Shown here: positions 1-11,214 of the stretch, one piece after another
Numbering within the stretch: position 1 is the stretch's first letter
How the letters are laid out: each line of letters starts with the position of its first letter
Source of the DNA: Ichthyophis bannanicus
Taxonomy: Eukaryota > Chordata > Amphibia > Gymnophiona > Ichthyophiidae
DNA length: 64,000 nucleotides
Assembly: GCA_033557465.1 (NCBI GenBank)
Contig: CM066033.1
Coordinates: 235,416,109 to 235,480,108, forward strand
Direction of reading: 5' to 3'
Translations under genes and position numbers: made by a program
The notes under the pieces: generated by a model
The model's database searches: none
Told to the model about the DNA's origin: nothing
What the model saw: only the letters and a program-made list of their open reading frames with translations

Positions 1-1473
1 GGTTTCTTGAAGGTAGTCGAGGAGGAGGTCGAGGCACCGAAGCCCTTGCCCGCTCCCCGAAACCCACGAAAGCCCTGCGACCTGTTGGAGAAACGGCCGC
101 GCTGGCTCGGGAAAAAACCTTTGGGAGCGAAAACGCCGAGAATCGCGCACGAGCCCCCTACCTCCGGTGCTCCACGGGCCACCTTGGGTTTATCCTCCGG
201 TAACCGCCCGCCCTTGGATTCACCGAGATCCTTGACCAGCTTCTCCAAGTCCTCACCAAACAGAAGACGACCCTTAAAGGGAAGTTTACTCAATCGAGCC
301 TTAGAGGAGTTATCTGCTGACCAATTGCGGAGCCATAAATAGCGTCGGGCTGCGACAGAGGAGGCCATACTCTTGGAAAGCCCACGCATAAGATCATACT
401 GAAGATCTGCCAAATAAGCTGTCCCGGACTCCAGGCGGGCAGCCTCTTCCGCCACCGCGCTGGGCTGCCCCTCCTGCATCCGCTGGGACCACCGCAGGCA
501 GGCCCTAGCCACCCACGCACCACAGATCGCTGCCTGGAGCGAAGTGGCATTGACCTCGAAAACCTGCCGCAACAAGGCATCTAATTTCCTGTCTTGCCCA
601 TCCTTAAGGGCCGCACTGCCCTCCACGGGAATGGTCGTTTTCTTAGTAACTGCGGAGACGGCCGCATCCACCTTAGGCAATTTAAACACCTCTCTATCTT
701 GATCTAACAAGGGATACAACCGCCCCATAACCCGGGAGCCTTTGAGCGGGGCTTCGGGCAGATTCCATTCCTCCTGAATCATTTCCTGAAAAACCCTGTG
801 AACCGGGAACGCTCGTTGAGTCCTCCGAAACACCTGCAACAAAGGATCCTCCAAGGACTCATCAGCCGACGTCCCTGGGACCGGCATATTGAGCGCCTTA
901 AGCGTCTCGACGATGAGGGCGGGAAGTTCATCCCTCCGAAAGACTCGCACAATCCGGGACTGGTCCTCCCTCTCTGAGATCTCACCTTCCTCCAGCTCCT
1001 CATCCAACTGAAGGCTGTGCGACTCCTCATCCGAAAGAGGATCCTCAGAAACCTCCGACTGCGCCCCGAGGTCACCTGTTATTCGAGGTTTCTTACCCTC
1101 CACCGAAGCGCAGTCCGCTCGAGGAGAAGCCGAGCGTTTACGTGTACCCCCCTTCGGAGGTTGCTGCTGCGTAGGGCCGCCAAAGACGGACTGTTGCAGG
1201 AGAGCAACGAACTGTTGGGAAAAAATAGAGGACAAGTCCAATGGCAACGCTGGTAAGGCGGAAGGGACAACCGAGCCGGATGAAGGACCCGCCACTGACT
1301 CCAACGGAGAAGCGTCCAGCCCCCCTGGCACGGCAATGTCCGCAGTGGAAGCCGGGACGGCCTCCTGCTGAGCTGGTTCCGAAGCCGTCTCCCCGGAGTC
1401 ACCCACACAAGACTTGCAGACGCCGGTAGACGTTTTCCGCGTCCCACACCAAACACAGGGACTTGGAAGGCAT
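1..1473 (-). CDS. Gag-like ORF1 of DIRS family II copy A, partial, one N-terminal frameshift
   Basis: One minus-strand frame is open from about 1455 to the left edge, roughly 480 codons without a stop. The N-terminus starts MPSK and has a short Cys cluster (CGTRKTSTGVCKSC), probably a zinc-binding motif. An acidic Ser/Glu-rich linker follows, then the conserved gag core seen in copy B (FRRDELPALI, VHRVFQEMIQEEW, SRVMGRLYPL, KLPFKGRLLFGEDLEKL), then an Arg/Gly/Phe-rich tail that leaves the window. The ATG at 1473 is out of frame with the Cys cluster. Compared with copy B, a GT repeat near 1445-1455 appears to have lost 2 bp. Apart from that the frame is the best preserved family II gag here. 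Its role is presumed to be RNA binding and particle assembly, by analogy with other DIRS ORF1 proteins. Confidence 0.75.
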
Positions 1474-1656
1474 GACAAAAATACACTGCCCCGGGGCTTG
1501 CCTAGGGTAGCAAACACCAAAGCAGGCAGGCAAGGAGTTCTCAGACTAAGAGCCAACCGTGGAATTACCACACCAAACCGCCTTAACCCCAGCAGCAGAA
1601 AAGGCCCAGAGCCCCCCCTGTCAAGAGATTCACCCTTCACAGCGCCGTGCTTGTCA

Positions 1657-1697
1657 GGGTTATTTATTTATTTATTTATTTATTTTTTTTTTTTAAG
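1657..1697. repeat. (TTTA)n / poly-T microsatellite
   Basis: About six TTTA units run into a T tract. It sits in the 5' untranslated part of DIRS copy A and is A-rich on the coding strand. Copy B has a comparable T tract at 50837-50865, so the A-rich leader is an element feature rather than a host microsatellite. Confidence 0.8.
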
Positions 1698-2373
1698 AAA
1701 CGCTGAAGCACTCAACCGCCTGCTGCGGCCCCCGGACCCCCTGTGCCGAAGGCCAGAAGAGCCGGCACGCCGACACCACGCGGCAGGGCCGCAGGGAGCA
1801 AAAGCGCGCGAAAACGCTCTGAGGGGAAAGGAGCTCGCTGCCCGTCGCAACACTCACCTCCGGCCTGCGATCACGAGGAACGAGCGTGCAGGAAGCAGGG
1901 CTGCGGCCGTCTGCCCCGGGAGCGCTCGAGACGCCGCAGGCCCGAGAAGCACTCCCGAAGGGAAGCAAATTTGTTGCTTGTCAGCCGCCGGCCGCGTGCA
2001 CCGGAGGGAGCCGCCAGACGCACGAGCAGGCAAGACCTCTGCGTGGCGTCGGCTCAACTCCGGACAAACAGTCTATGAAGCAGTGCTATGCAGCTGCTGC
2101 AGGGAGACCGCTCTTCTTATCGCTGGTGCTTGAAGGGGCCCCACTCCCCAAAGAAATGAGCAGGGAGACAGAGGAGGGAAGAGACAGGGAGGGAGAAGTA
2201 GACAAAGCTAGAAATAAAGATGCTGACCTGTGCAGAGAGAAAAGCCACAGACCGAAGGTAGAGGGAGACCCCGGGACTGAACTAACTGCACCACACCAAA
2301 GAATTAAAGCCAACCACTTAAAAGCAATTATCTAATTGTTTCTCTTGTGAGCCCGGACCCCCGGGCTCCCATG

Positions 2374-2530
2374 TATCCAGCTGCTTGGAGACTGAGGTAA
2401 CTGACGATTGGAGGCGGACACCGGAGGGATATACTCGTGAGGTCACAAAAGTGGGAGTTTCTCAGTCTCCAAGCTGCTGGATAAGATTGGCAACCCAGAG
2501 GTTCCGGGACTAGACGGGGGACACGATCAG
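2374..2530. repeat. Family II terminal repeat (right, 5' end) with internal hairpin
   Basis: This terminal segment matches the right end of copy B (51535-51693) and, inverted, the left end of copy B (45840-45920). It contains an internal inverted pair: agctgcttggagactgag near 2378 and ctcagtctccaagctgct near 2461, separated by about 60 bp. The same pair is present at the right end of copy B. Confidence 0.75.
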
Positions 2531-2544
2531 GAAGTGTTTACGTT

Positions 2545-2900
2545 TATTTGACACAGTTCTACATAGGCAACTTAATAAACTGAACATCCTTAGGATGAAT
2601 GCTAAAGTGACTGGCTGGATGAGAAACTGATTGAGTGGGAGGCGAGAAACAGTAATGTTGAATGGAGTGCTCTCTCAAGATAAGGACGTTATACTGGTGT
2701 GCCGCAGGGATTAGTCTTTGGTTCCATTCTTAGCATTTCTGTAAGTGATACTGCATTAGGTATGTCAGATAAGGTATGTCTCAGAGGATGATACTGAAAT
2801 CTGCAATAGGGTAGACGCTCTGGAATGTGTAGACAACATAAGAAGGGATCTAGCAAAATTTGAAAAATGGTTTAGAACAGGGACTTGACTAACCCCAGGC
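2545..2900 (+). pseudogene. CR1-type LINE reverse transcriptase fragment
   Basis: Plus-strand translation, with stops and frameshifts, resembles the palm region of a CR1 reverse transcriptase. A SGRRETVMLNG stretch is followed by a degraded GVPQGS-like segment near 2700, then a degraded ADDT motif and the helix reading VDALECVDNIRRDLAKFEKW. It is truncated at about 2900. Further CR1 pieces in the same orientation appear at 3560-3740, 3905-4200 and 4620-4875, so this was probably one element later broken by other insertions. No intact reading frame remains. Confidence 0.7.
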
Positions 2901-3560
2901 ACCAGGTCGCCACGGAGACTAAAAAGTTGGACTTGGCGCCTGGGACTTAGACAGAGCTGCAAGACCAGCACTGGCTGCCCATGGGGATCCCATCTCCTGC
3001 ATGCAGAAGTGTTGCAAAGGCCACAATTGCAGCCAGGACCAGTGTTATGTAGTACTTCTGTCTGTGGGAGATGGCATCCCTGCAGGCAGCCAGCGCTGGT
3101 TCTGCAGCACTTGGTTGGGTGAATGGAGGGCAAAGGGTAAGGGCAAAGGGTGAGGGCAAAGGGGGGAGGGAGAATGGGATGGGAAACAAAGTTGGGCTGG
3201 AATAAGGACAGCAAGAGAGGGATTAGAGGTGGGGGGAAGAGCACAAGGGGTTGGAAGTACCCCACCTGGCTCCATACAAGTGTAACTTAGAGTCAGTGGG
3301 GATGGTGGGAGAGGGATAGAGTGGGGTCACTGCCTTTTTTTGGCACTGTGCAGTGACCCACTAAGCCTCATTTATTAAGCTTTTTTCCCATAGAAAATGG
3401 GAAAACAGTACATCAGGACTTAAAATCTAAAAAAGTAAATGCCATGCCTGTTTTTGGAGGGGGCAGTGCATGCACTATGATCTAGGTTTTGGCAGCTGGC
3501 TCCTAGATTCCAAGAAAATTTCTCAAAGACTGAGCTAGAATTTAGCAGCTGATCTTTAAT
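2900..3560. other. No gene seen; purine-rich sequence interrupting CR1
   Basis: No convincing coding frame or known repeat was recognised. The stretch 3115-3240 is strongly purine-rich on the plus strand, with repeated GGGCAAAGGGT units. It separates two CR1 pieces that would otherwise be nearly collinear, so it may be an unidentified insertion. Confidence 0.4.
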
Positions 3561-4200
3561 GCTAAAAAATGCAGTCAAACATATGGACTGCAGAAACCCA
3601 AGGAAGCAGTACAGTATGGGGGTAAAGTACTTCTGTCCATGAAACAGTAGGACCTGGGGGGTGATCATATCTGACAATATCAAGGTGGCCAAACAGAAAA
3701 GGCAACAGCAAATACCAGAAGGATGCTCGGGTGCATAGGGAGAGGAATAGCCAGCATAATAAAGTTTTATATGGTTTTATGTTTACATCATTTTTATCTT
3801 ATTGCATGCATAGCATTGTGTGTAAAGCTTACTGTACTGTATGTTTTTGTGTTTGTTTTATTGTATCCTGCTCTGCGTTCTTTGCAAGGGCAGCTAAAAT
3901 ATCTAATAAATGAAATGAAAAGTGAGGGTGCCTTTGTATAAGTCTCTGGTGAGACAGCATTTGGAATAGTGTGTGCAATTCTGGAGACTACACCTTCAAA
4001 AAGATATAGAATAGGATGGCGTTGTTGCAGAAGTTGGCTACTAAAATGGTCAGTGACTTCATCAAAGCATATGGGGACAGACTTAAAGATCTCAATATGT
4101 ATATTTTGGAAGAAAGATGGAAAAAGGAGATAGAGGTGTTTAAATACCATTGTGGAATAAATGCACAATGAAATGCAAAATTGAAAGGAAGCTCTGGAAT
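3560..4200 (+). pseudogene. CR1 LINE reverse transcriptase C-terminal fragments
   Basis: Two plus-strand pieces (about 3560-3740 and 3905-4200) continue the CR1 reverse transcriptase. The first encodes a WGVIISDNIKVAKQ segment typical of the connection region. The second encodes VPLYKSLVRQHLE followed by a degraded QFW...KDIE stretch, which corresponds to the family motif around LYKxLVRPHLEY. A 165-bp T-rich insert (3740-3905) resembling a SINE or LINE tail separates them. Stops are frequent, so this is an old, dead copy. Confidence 0.65.
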
Positions 4201-4204
4201 GAGG

Positions 4205-4490
4205 AGATATAGTAACATAGTATATGACGGCAGATAAAGACCAGTATGGTCCATTTAGTCTGCCCAATAAGGTGGCCAGAGTAGGTGTGCCTGCTGCTCT
4301 ATGCAGGTCATCCCCCTCTATTTCTTGAAGTATAAACAGGACTGGCGCTCCATTGCCTCAGGTACACTTAGATTGTGAGCCCTTTGGGGACAAGGGAATA
4401 AAAAGTACCTGTTAGTATATACATGTAAACCGCTCTGATGCATAAGTAAAGGGCGGTATATCAAATGCCTAAATCATAACCATAACCATT
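4205..4490. repeat. CR1 3' fragment (minus) and SINE-type tail (plus)
   Basis: 4205-4330 is the same CR1 3' end, inverted, that recurs at 23707-24146 and 35568-35845 (agtaacatag, atgacggcagataaag, tctgccca). 4365-4475 is a tail with attgtgagccctttggggac and aaccgctctgatgca...gggcggtata, the hairpin-like tail shared by SINEs elsewhere in the window (21580-21646, 43415-43482). Confidence 0.6.
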
Positions 4491-5035
4491 AGGCGAACTA
4501 GGCAGTTGCCTATAGCGCCAGACCTCTGGGGGCACCCACTACCACTGCTGTTGCCCCTCTTGGAACAGGCAGCAGTGGCAATAGGCACAAACAGCCCTGC
4601 AGCACCTACCCCCAAACAAGATGAAAGTGAAAGGGAATAGACTCAGGAGTAAGCTAAGGAAATATTTCTTTACAGAGAGTGGTGAATGCATGGAAAGGTC
4701 TCTCAGCAAAGATAGCAGAGATAAGGACTATATAATAAATTCAAGAAAGCATGGGACAAGCACAGAGGTCTTTAAAGGGAGAGAGGAGATTGTACAGCTT
4801 AGTATTTGGTTTGGATAGGCAAATGAGATAGGCCATATAGTCTCTTATCTGCCATCATTTTTCTGTTTCTAGGCTCCAATATGGCATATTTTAACCAGTT
4901 ATTGATCAAAGGAAAACAATTAGAAATGGACATGGATTAATAATTTTGCTTGAAATCTGCTATGCAATTAAAATTTTAGATTGCATGATTAACTACAATT
5001 TATTATGTGGTGTTTTTTTTAATTAGAGACATTCA
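4490..5035 (+). mobile_element. CR1 3' terminal fragment with flanking unassigned sequence
   Basis: 4620-4875 encodes, with breaks, the C-terminal motif RLRSKLRKYFFTES typical of CR1 reverse transcriptase ends, and finishes with the CR1 3' untranslated segment around gccatatagtctcttatctgccatc. It is in the same orientation as the CR1 pieces at 2545-4200. Nothing was recognised in 4490-4620 or 4875-5035. Confidence 0.55.
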
Positions 5036-5840
5036 ATTTTATTAATTTATTTATTTGAATGTATTTATATTCCACCAAATCTCCTAAGGTTCAAAGCTGA
5101 GTTACAGTGAACATGAAACAAAAAACATCTGTAACAAGCGAATCAAGGAAAAATATGACAAAGGAAATTAGATACAGATTAAACAACCTGGGCATAAAGT
5201 TTCTAAGCATATAAAAATGTGTTGAATAAACAAAGGATGGTTAAAACAAATGTTTCCTAATGATAGCACTATGTATTTTAGCTATATATTTAGGGGGTGG
5301 AGGCAGAGCTACATGGAACCCCAAGGCATGGTTGAAAGGAAAAGGAGTTACGTTTCACCAAAGGCTCTTTTTTTTTTCTTTTTTTTTTAAAGATCAGTTT
5401 TTAATGCTTTACAAGTCTCTCAGGTTGGTGGTTGATCTGAGGTCATCCCTCAGTTCATGCCAGATACTAGCAGCATAGAGGGCAAAGGATCTATTGCATG
5501 TACTTTGCAGATAATGGTTGGTAGCTGTCTGCCTAAAGGTATTGAGTAAGCACCTTCTGGTGGGGAATGTAGAGGTGTATCAATTTATCAGATTATCAAG
5601 AGTTTGCTGTGAGGTCTAATTGTACCTGGAAAATCAGTAATAGGACTCTGAAGCACATGCGAGAGTTAATGAGAAGCCAATGAGGAGCCTGGAGGCAAGG
5701 TGTTATTGTGCTCCGTTTTGGACTTGCCAAGGATGATTCTAGCTGCAGCATTCTGTACAAGCTGGAGGGCCTTTAGGGTAAATGAGGGTTGCCCTATTAG
5801 GATACCTCTGCAATAGTAAGCATGGAGATAGTATTGTTTG
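5035..5840 (-). pseudogene. L2-clade LINE 3' fragment
   Basis: The minus strand contains the reverse-transcriptase C-terminal motif LKALQLVQNAAARIIL (about 5720-5775), characteristic of L2-type LINEs. Downstream sequence extends into a 3' untranslated region with a TTTATTTATTT-type start near 5040. Frameshifts and stops interrupt it. An internal T/C tract lies at 5369-5388. Confidence 0.55.
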
Positions 5841-5844
5841 AAAT

Positions 5845-6975
5845 ACAGTATGGTACATAAGATATGCCATACTAGGTCAGACCAAGGATCCATCAAGCCA
5901 GTATCCTGTTTCCAACAGTGGCCAATCCAGGTCAAAAGTACCTGTCGGGTTCTCAAAAGGTATCCAGATTCCATGCTGCTTGTCCAAAGGGTAAGCAGTG
6001 GATTTCCCCAGTCCTCTTCAATACTGGTTTATGGACTTTTCTTCCAGGAACTTGTCCCAACCTATTTTGAATCCAGCTACACTAACAGCTTTTACTACAT
6101 CCTCTGGTAACGAATTCCAGAGTTTGATTACACGATGCATAAAAAAATATTTTCTCCAATTAGTCATAAATGTGCTACAATGTAGTTTCATTGCGTGTCC
6201 CTCCGATATTGGGCGGAAGCTGCTACCGCAGCTTTGTAAACAAGACCCCTAGTCTCTACTTTTTGAAGGAGTAAACAACTGATCTACGCTTACCCGTTCT
6301 ACTCCATTCATGACATTATAGACCTCTATCATATCTCCCCTCAGCCGCCTCTTTTCCAAGTTGAACAACACTAACCTTTTAAAGCCTTTCCTCGTAGGGA
6401 TATTCTTCCATCCCTTTTACCATTCTGGTTGCTCTTTGTACCTATTCTATTTTGGCTATGTCCTTTTTAAGATGTGTGCAGTTCTGGTCACCATAATATT
6501 CAAGGTGTGGTCGCACCATGGAGCGATACAGAGGCATTAAAATATCCTTAGTTTTATTTTCTATTCCTTTCTTTATGATTCCCAGCATACTATTGCTTTC
6601 TTGGCCGACACTGCACACTGGGCAGAGAGTTTCAATATATCCATGATGACTCCTAAATCCTTTTCCTGGGTGATGGTTCCTAATGTGGAACTTTGCATCA
6701 TGTAACCATAGTTTGTGATGTTCTTCCCTAAGTACATAACTTTGCACTTGTCCACATTAATTTCATCTGTCATTTGGATGTCCAGTCTTCCAATTTATCA
6801 AGGTCCTCCTGCAATTTTTCACAGTCCCCTTGTGTTTTAATAACTTTGAATAATTTTGTGTCATCTGTAAATTTGATTACCTCACTCGTTATTCCCATTT
6901 CCAGGTCACTTATGAATATGTTAAACAGCAACGGGCACGCTATTCACTTTTCTCCATTGAGAAAAGTGACCATTT
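5845..6975 (-). pseudogene. CR1 LINE, 3' half of reverse transcriptase and 3' end
   Basis: The minus strand carries a decayed CR1 reverse transcriptase. Recognisable segments are the CKVMYLGKN and KDLGVIMD stretches (about 6640-6760), MPLYRSMVRPHLEY (about 6500-6545), the IEVYNVMNG-type segment near 6320 and RKYFF...RVIKLWNSLPEDVVKAV near 6090-6150. It ends at 5845 with the CR1 3' terminus. A closely related second copy is at 7749-8440. The frame is broken repeatedly. Confidence 0.75.
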
Positions 6976-7748
6976 AGCTACTACTACAACTGAGCATTTG
7001 TATAGCACTACAAGACATATGCAGTGCTGCACAGACATGGAAGAGACAGTCTCTTCTCATCAGAGCTTACAATCTAGTCAGGATAGACAATATAGTAGGC
7101 GTAGACATTGGACCCATCTAGGGGGAATGGTAAGGAAACACAAAGGAGATCAGGTGAGTCAAGATCCGAAAGCGGCAGTGAAGAGGTGAGTTTTTAGCCT
7201 AGATTTGAAAAGGGCCAGAGAAGGTGCCTGACGTACAGACTCAGGTAGTTTGTTCCAGGCATAAGGAGCAGCAAGGTGAAAGGAGTGAAGTCTGGAGTTA
7301 GCAGTAGAAAAGAAGGGCACAGATAAAAGTGATTTGCTAGAAGAGCAGAGTTCCCGAGGAGGGGCGTAGGGAGAGATAAGAGAGGAAAGGTAGTGAGGAG
7401 CTACAGAGAGAATGCACTTATAGGTCAGCAGAAGAAGTTTGAACTGGATGTGAAAACTGATAGATAGCCAATGAAGAGACTTAAGAAGAGAGGTAATATG
7501 AGCATGATGAGGCTGGCGGAAGATTAGCCACGCAGCAGCGTGCTGAACAGACTGAAGGGGAGAGAGATGATTTAGTGGGAGACCAGCAAGGAGTAGGTTA
7601 CAATAGTCAAGACGGGAGGTGATTAAGGAGTGGATAAGTGTCTTAGTAGTGTGTTCGGAGAGGAATGGCCAGATTTTGTTGATGTTATAGAGAAAGAAAA
7701 GGCAGGTCTTAGCTATCAGATGGATGTGTGTGGAGAAGGAGAGAGAGG
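6975..7748 (-). pseudogene. L2-clade LINE reverse transcriptase C-terminus and 3' end
   Basis: On the minus strand a nearly continuous translation shows the L2 arrangement SRLDYCNLLLAGLP, LQSVQHAAAWLIF, LLKSLHWLSISFHIQFKLLLL and AAPYAWNKLPESVRQAPSL, followed by a 3' untranslated end that finishes near 6975. A short plus-oriented copy of the same 3' end lies at 43770-43895. It is interrupted at its upstream side by the CR1 copy at 7749. Confidence 0.7.
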
Positions 7749-8440
7749 AACATAAGATATGCCATACTGGGTCAGACCAAGGTCCATCAAGCCCAGTATT
7801 CTGTTTCCAACAGTGGCCAATCTAGGTCATATGTACCTAGCAGTTTCCCCAAGGGACACAGGTTCCACAATGCTTGTATTGGTTCAAGCATTGATATCCT
7901 GGGTCCCTTCTTAATAATGGTTTATGGACCTTTCCTCCAGGAACTTGTCCAAACCTTTTTTAAACCCAGCTACACTAACAGCCTTTACTACATCCTCCGG
8001 TAACAAATTCCAGAGTTTGATTACACGTTGAGTGAAAAAATATTTTCTTTTATTAGTCTTAAATAGTTTACACTGTAGCTTCATTGCATGTCCCCTAGTC
8101 TTTCTATATTCTGATAAGGTAAACAATCGATCTACGCTTACCCGTTCCACTCTGTTCATTAATTTATAGACTTCTATCATATCTCCCCTCAGCCATCTCT
8201 TTTCCAGATTAAAGAGCCCTTTCCAGATTAAAGAGCCCTAACCTTTTTAGCCTTTCTTCATAGGAGTATCCTTCCATCCCCTTTACCATTTTGGTGGCTC
8301 TTCTCTGAACCTTTTCTAAATTCGCTATATCAAAGATGACTCCAAGGTTAGCCCTATTCTCTGCTTTCTATCTTTCAACCAGTTCCTAATCCACAATAGT
8401 ACATTGCCTCCTATCTCCTGACTTTTTAATCTCCCAAGAG
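7749..8440 (-). pseudogene. CR1 LINE 3' fragment
   Basis: Between 7911 and 8180 the minus strand has a continuous frame containing MIEVYKLMNRVERVSVDRLF, RKYFFTQRVIKLWNLLPEDV and GFKKGLDKFLEERSINHY, the CR1 reverse-transcriptase C-terminus. The 3' end at 7749 abuts the L2 piece. A direct duplication of tttccagattaaagagccct occurs at 8200-8240. Confidence 0.75.
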
Positions 8441-10206
8441 TCTCTCATGAAGGAGGTAATCAGAGTCACATAGGAGCATAGTCTGCGTCGCACCTTAAGT
8501 TTGAAGAAGGATTGATGTGCTAGGGAAGAGAGATGATCGCCTACGATTATACCCAGGTATATAATTTCAGTTTTGGGAGGTATGGATTCAAAGATAGATG
8601 GTTAGAGATATTGTAGCTTTATAGATGTTATTTCGAGTGACAAATATTGTTTCTGTTTTTCTATAATTACTGTTAAGCCCATGTCTGGTAAGGCAATTGG
8701 CAATGTTTTGAAGCATTTTATGACTGTTGTCAAACTAATCATTTGAGATGTCAATGGGAATGAAGAGCATAATGTCATCAGCATATATATGATAATGAAG
8801 TTGATGTTCTTTTTATGACTGCACAAATTGGCTGTATGTATGAAGACACTGCAGGAGTAGGGATTGGATGATAAAGTCAAAAGCTGATGAAATGTCTAGA
8901 AATATCATCAGAACTACAGTGTTAGGGTTATCTATAAAGCTCCATAAATTAAGGAGGGAAATCAGAGTTTCTACTCCATGTCTTGGAATTCATGTTGGTG
9001 GTCATCTATAGGGGAATGTAGACTAATAAAATCGTTAGGTTGGATGTAGACAGCTTGTCCAATTACTTTTCCCAGAAACAGGAGGTTGGATATGGGTGGG
9101 TATGATTCGGAGTTGGTTTTGTCAAGATCCCTTTTTTTTTTTTTTTTAAGGATAGTCTGTCTGTATATTTGAGTTTGTCTGGCATTGTTCCAGAGGAGAG
9201 AGAGATTTCAACACTATAACGTCTATCATGGAGTATATTTTTTTATTAGTTTTATCCAGCTTACTGGACATGGGTCAGAGTAGGCAGTTGTAGTGTTGAT
9301 GGATGTGATGACCGATGAGATGAAGTTATCACAGACATCATCAAATTGAGGCCAGAGTGTAGGTTGGTTTGTACTGTTGTAAGAGGTGGGGGTCACTATC
9401 TTTTATAGCATCGAGGTGGGATGAGCACGCTTTAGAGAAGAAGAAATCAATAAGAGTATTCAGGTTGATTGTATTTCTATTAGTACTGATGGAAGGGTCT
9501 TTTGTGAGGTGTTTGATTATATTAAAAAGTTCATGAGGCTTATTATATGCTTTTTCTTTGTAATTCTTTTTGAGAAATATTGCTTCTTAGTGTCTTCCAT
9601 GAGTTTGATATTGATTTAGTAAATTAATATATTGCATGTAAGAGTTGTGCCATTTGTATTTGATTCTTCTCAATAGCCTTTCCCTTTCTTTTAAGGTACA
9701 GCTAAACATGTTTTCCAGAGTAAGTCTGTTCATCTGGTGTTTGTCTGCAGCATTTGTAAGTGTGATGTTCCAGCTTTGTAAAAGTTGGTAAATGATATCA
9801 GATTGTCTCAGTTCCAGATTTGAATTAAGTTATTTTATTATTATATCTTTGTCAAATTTCCCAAAGTGGTATGTTATGTTTCCAATAGGATTATGTGGGG
9901 GATGGGGTGTGATATTATGCATTCATAATTCAAAAGATATAAGGTGATGGTCTGACCATTGCACTTTCAACAGTTGTAGACTGGATGGGGAGAAGCTATA
10001 TGCAACAAATGGAAGAAAGATTAGGTCTAATATTTCTTCTTTCAGGAGTTGGATGAGTGATAATCTGTTTGAAACCTAGGGAATTCCATTGCCAGGAAAA
10101 GGTTTTCTGTGACAGAATCAAAAGATTCTTGTAAATTTAAGTGTAGGCTGAAGTCACCTAGTGATAATATGAGATAAGTCAATAGGAAAGCTGATGAGTT
10201 CACCTA
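8440..10206 (-). pseudogene. L2-like LINE, endonuclease to reverse transcriptase, decayed
   Basis: Read on the minus strand from about 10200 down to 8440, a decayed LINE ORF2 is visible. LSLGDFSLHLN (near 10150) matches the endonuclease LGDFNxH motif. LLKVQWSDHHLISF (near 9960) matches the SDHxxI motif. A linker with LKERERLLRRIKYKWHNS follows near 9680. HYHIYADDIMLFIPID (near 8790) is the YADD catalytic motif of the reverse transcriptase. There are multiple stops and frameshifts. The upstream end is cut by the piggyBac-type element at 10207. Confidence 0.65.
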
Positions 10207-11159
10207 TTAACATTAGAAGTCCCAAAAGGCATTTTACCTAGAAACCCCAAAGTGCGTCAATTGACGCATTATCACGATGACTGCGTTTAGCATGAAATGC
10301 AGATGTGAATTAATTTGAAGTTACTTATTTGTTAAATACGTGCAGTATGTGACGTCCTTACATGATGTCATCGTGTGTTTATTGTTTTGTAATGTCGGAG
10401 TAAAACTGTAAACAGTGATTGATTTTAAACCGAAATTTACTCTGTTACACAGGTATGTACAATGTCGTGACTTTCGAACATGCCCTAGAATAGGCCGGCC
10501 TCCAGAACATTTAGCATATCGCTTCCTCCCTGAAATTTATTCTTTTTTTTTCTACAATTCTATTTACAGACTGCTGAGACCTCGTAAGAAGACAGCAGTG
10601 CCTAGATATGCTGGTGCAAAATCAGTTGATCTGTTGCCAGCTATGGCTACTGCTTTGATGCAGAAAACAAGAGAACCGTGTCTGCAGTGCATGACAACAG
10701 CACAAGCACTTGCCAAGCTGCAAGATATTTAGAAAATTGACAATGGCTCTGATTCGACTGAATCAGATTCAAACGTTGACCTACATGTTACAGGTTGTGC
10801 AGGCGTACATGCTTATCCTGTTCGTTCATTAACTGACATGGACTTTGCAGTTACTTTTAAATTTAGCTAACACTGTTCTTATGTTAGTCGTAAGAAAACT
10901 TGTGAAAACCACTCAATTTTCTTGGTTGCGTCAACTGACATACTTTAGAGCTTCTAGGTATAAATTCATTTTCCCACTAGGTGGCGCATCTGTCAATTTT
11001 CGATACACGTTTGAACATCTTGACCTCGCTAATAAAGTCATGGAACATAACGGACATGGTTCTAGCAGTGGCGCTGGTATACAACTTCGAAGATGCATTT
11101 GTGTCAAGTGACGTACTTTGGGGCTTCTAGTGCTAAACTGGATAGTTCTAAAGGTTTAA
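10207..11159 (+). mobile_element. piggyBac-type DNA transposon relic, TTAA flanked
   Basis: The element is bounded by TTAA at 10207-10210 and 11156-11159, the target duplication of the piggyBac superfamily. Subterminal inverted repeats match well: tagaaaccccaaagtgcgtca (10239 on) against the complement of tgacgtactttggggcttcta (11109-11129). A further copy of the right-end motif lies inside (tgacatactttagagcttcta, about 10938). A plus-strand frame (10415-10732) ends in TTAQALAKLQDI, with DNGSDSTESDSNVD downstream after a stop, resembling the acidic N-terminus of piggyBac transposases. No catalytic domain is present, so it is non-autonomous or internally deleted. Confidence 0.6.
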
Positions 11160-11214
11160 CTGATGATGATCTGCATATGAGGCACAGTAAGAAGCTATTA
11201 CTTCCTACAATAAA

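Larger units (their letters stand above)
1..2530 (-). mobile_element. DIRS-like retrotransposon, family II, copy A (5' part)
   Basis: This is the 5' portion of a DIRS-type element coding on the minus strand; it runs off the left edge of the window. It matches copy B (45806-51693) in gag and in the terminal repeat. The element ends near 2530 with the family II terminus (gactagac...cgatcagg). Its 5' untranslated stretch of about 1 kb (1474-2530) contains a T-rich microsatellite. Immediately beyond lies a CR1 LINE piece. Classification rests on gag similarity and on terminal repeats shared with copy B, which has the reverse transcriptase and tyrosine recombinase. Confidence 0.85.

Noticed and set aside
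1414..2133. 239-codon plus-strand frame
   Set aside because: It lies antisense to the leader and gag start of DIRS copy A, is compositionally biased, and includes a frame through the TTTA microsatellite.
2765..3265. 166-codon minus-strand frame rich in Pro and Leu
   Set aside because: It spans the end of a CR1 piece and a purine-rich low-complexity tract; there is no domain or codon-usage support.
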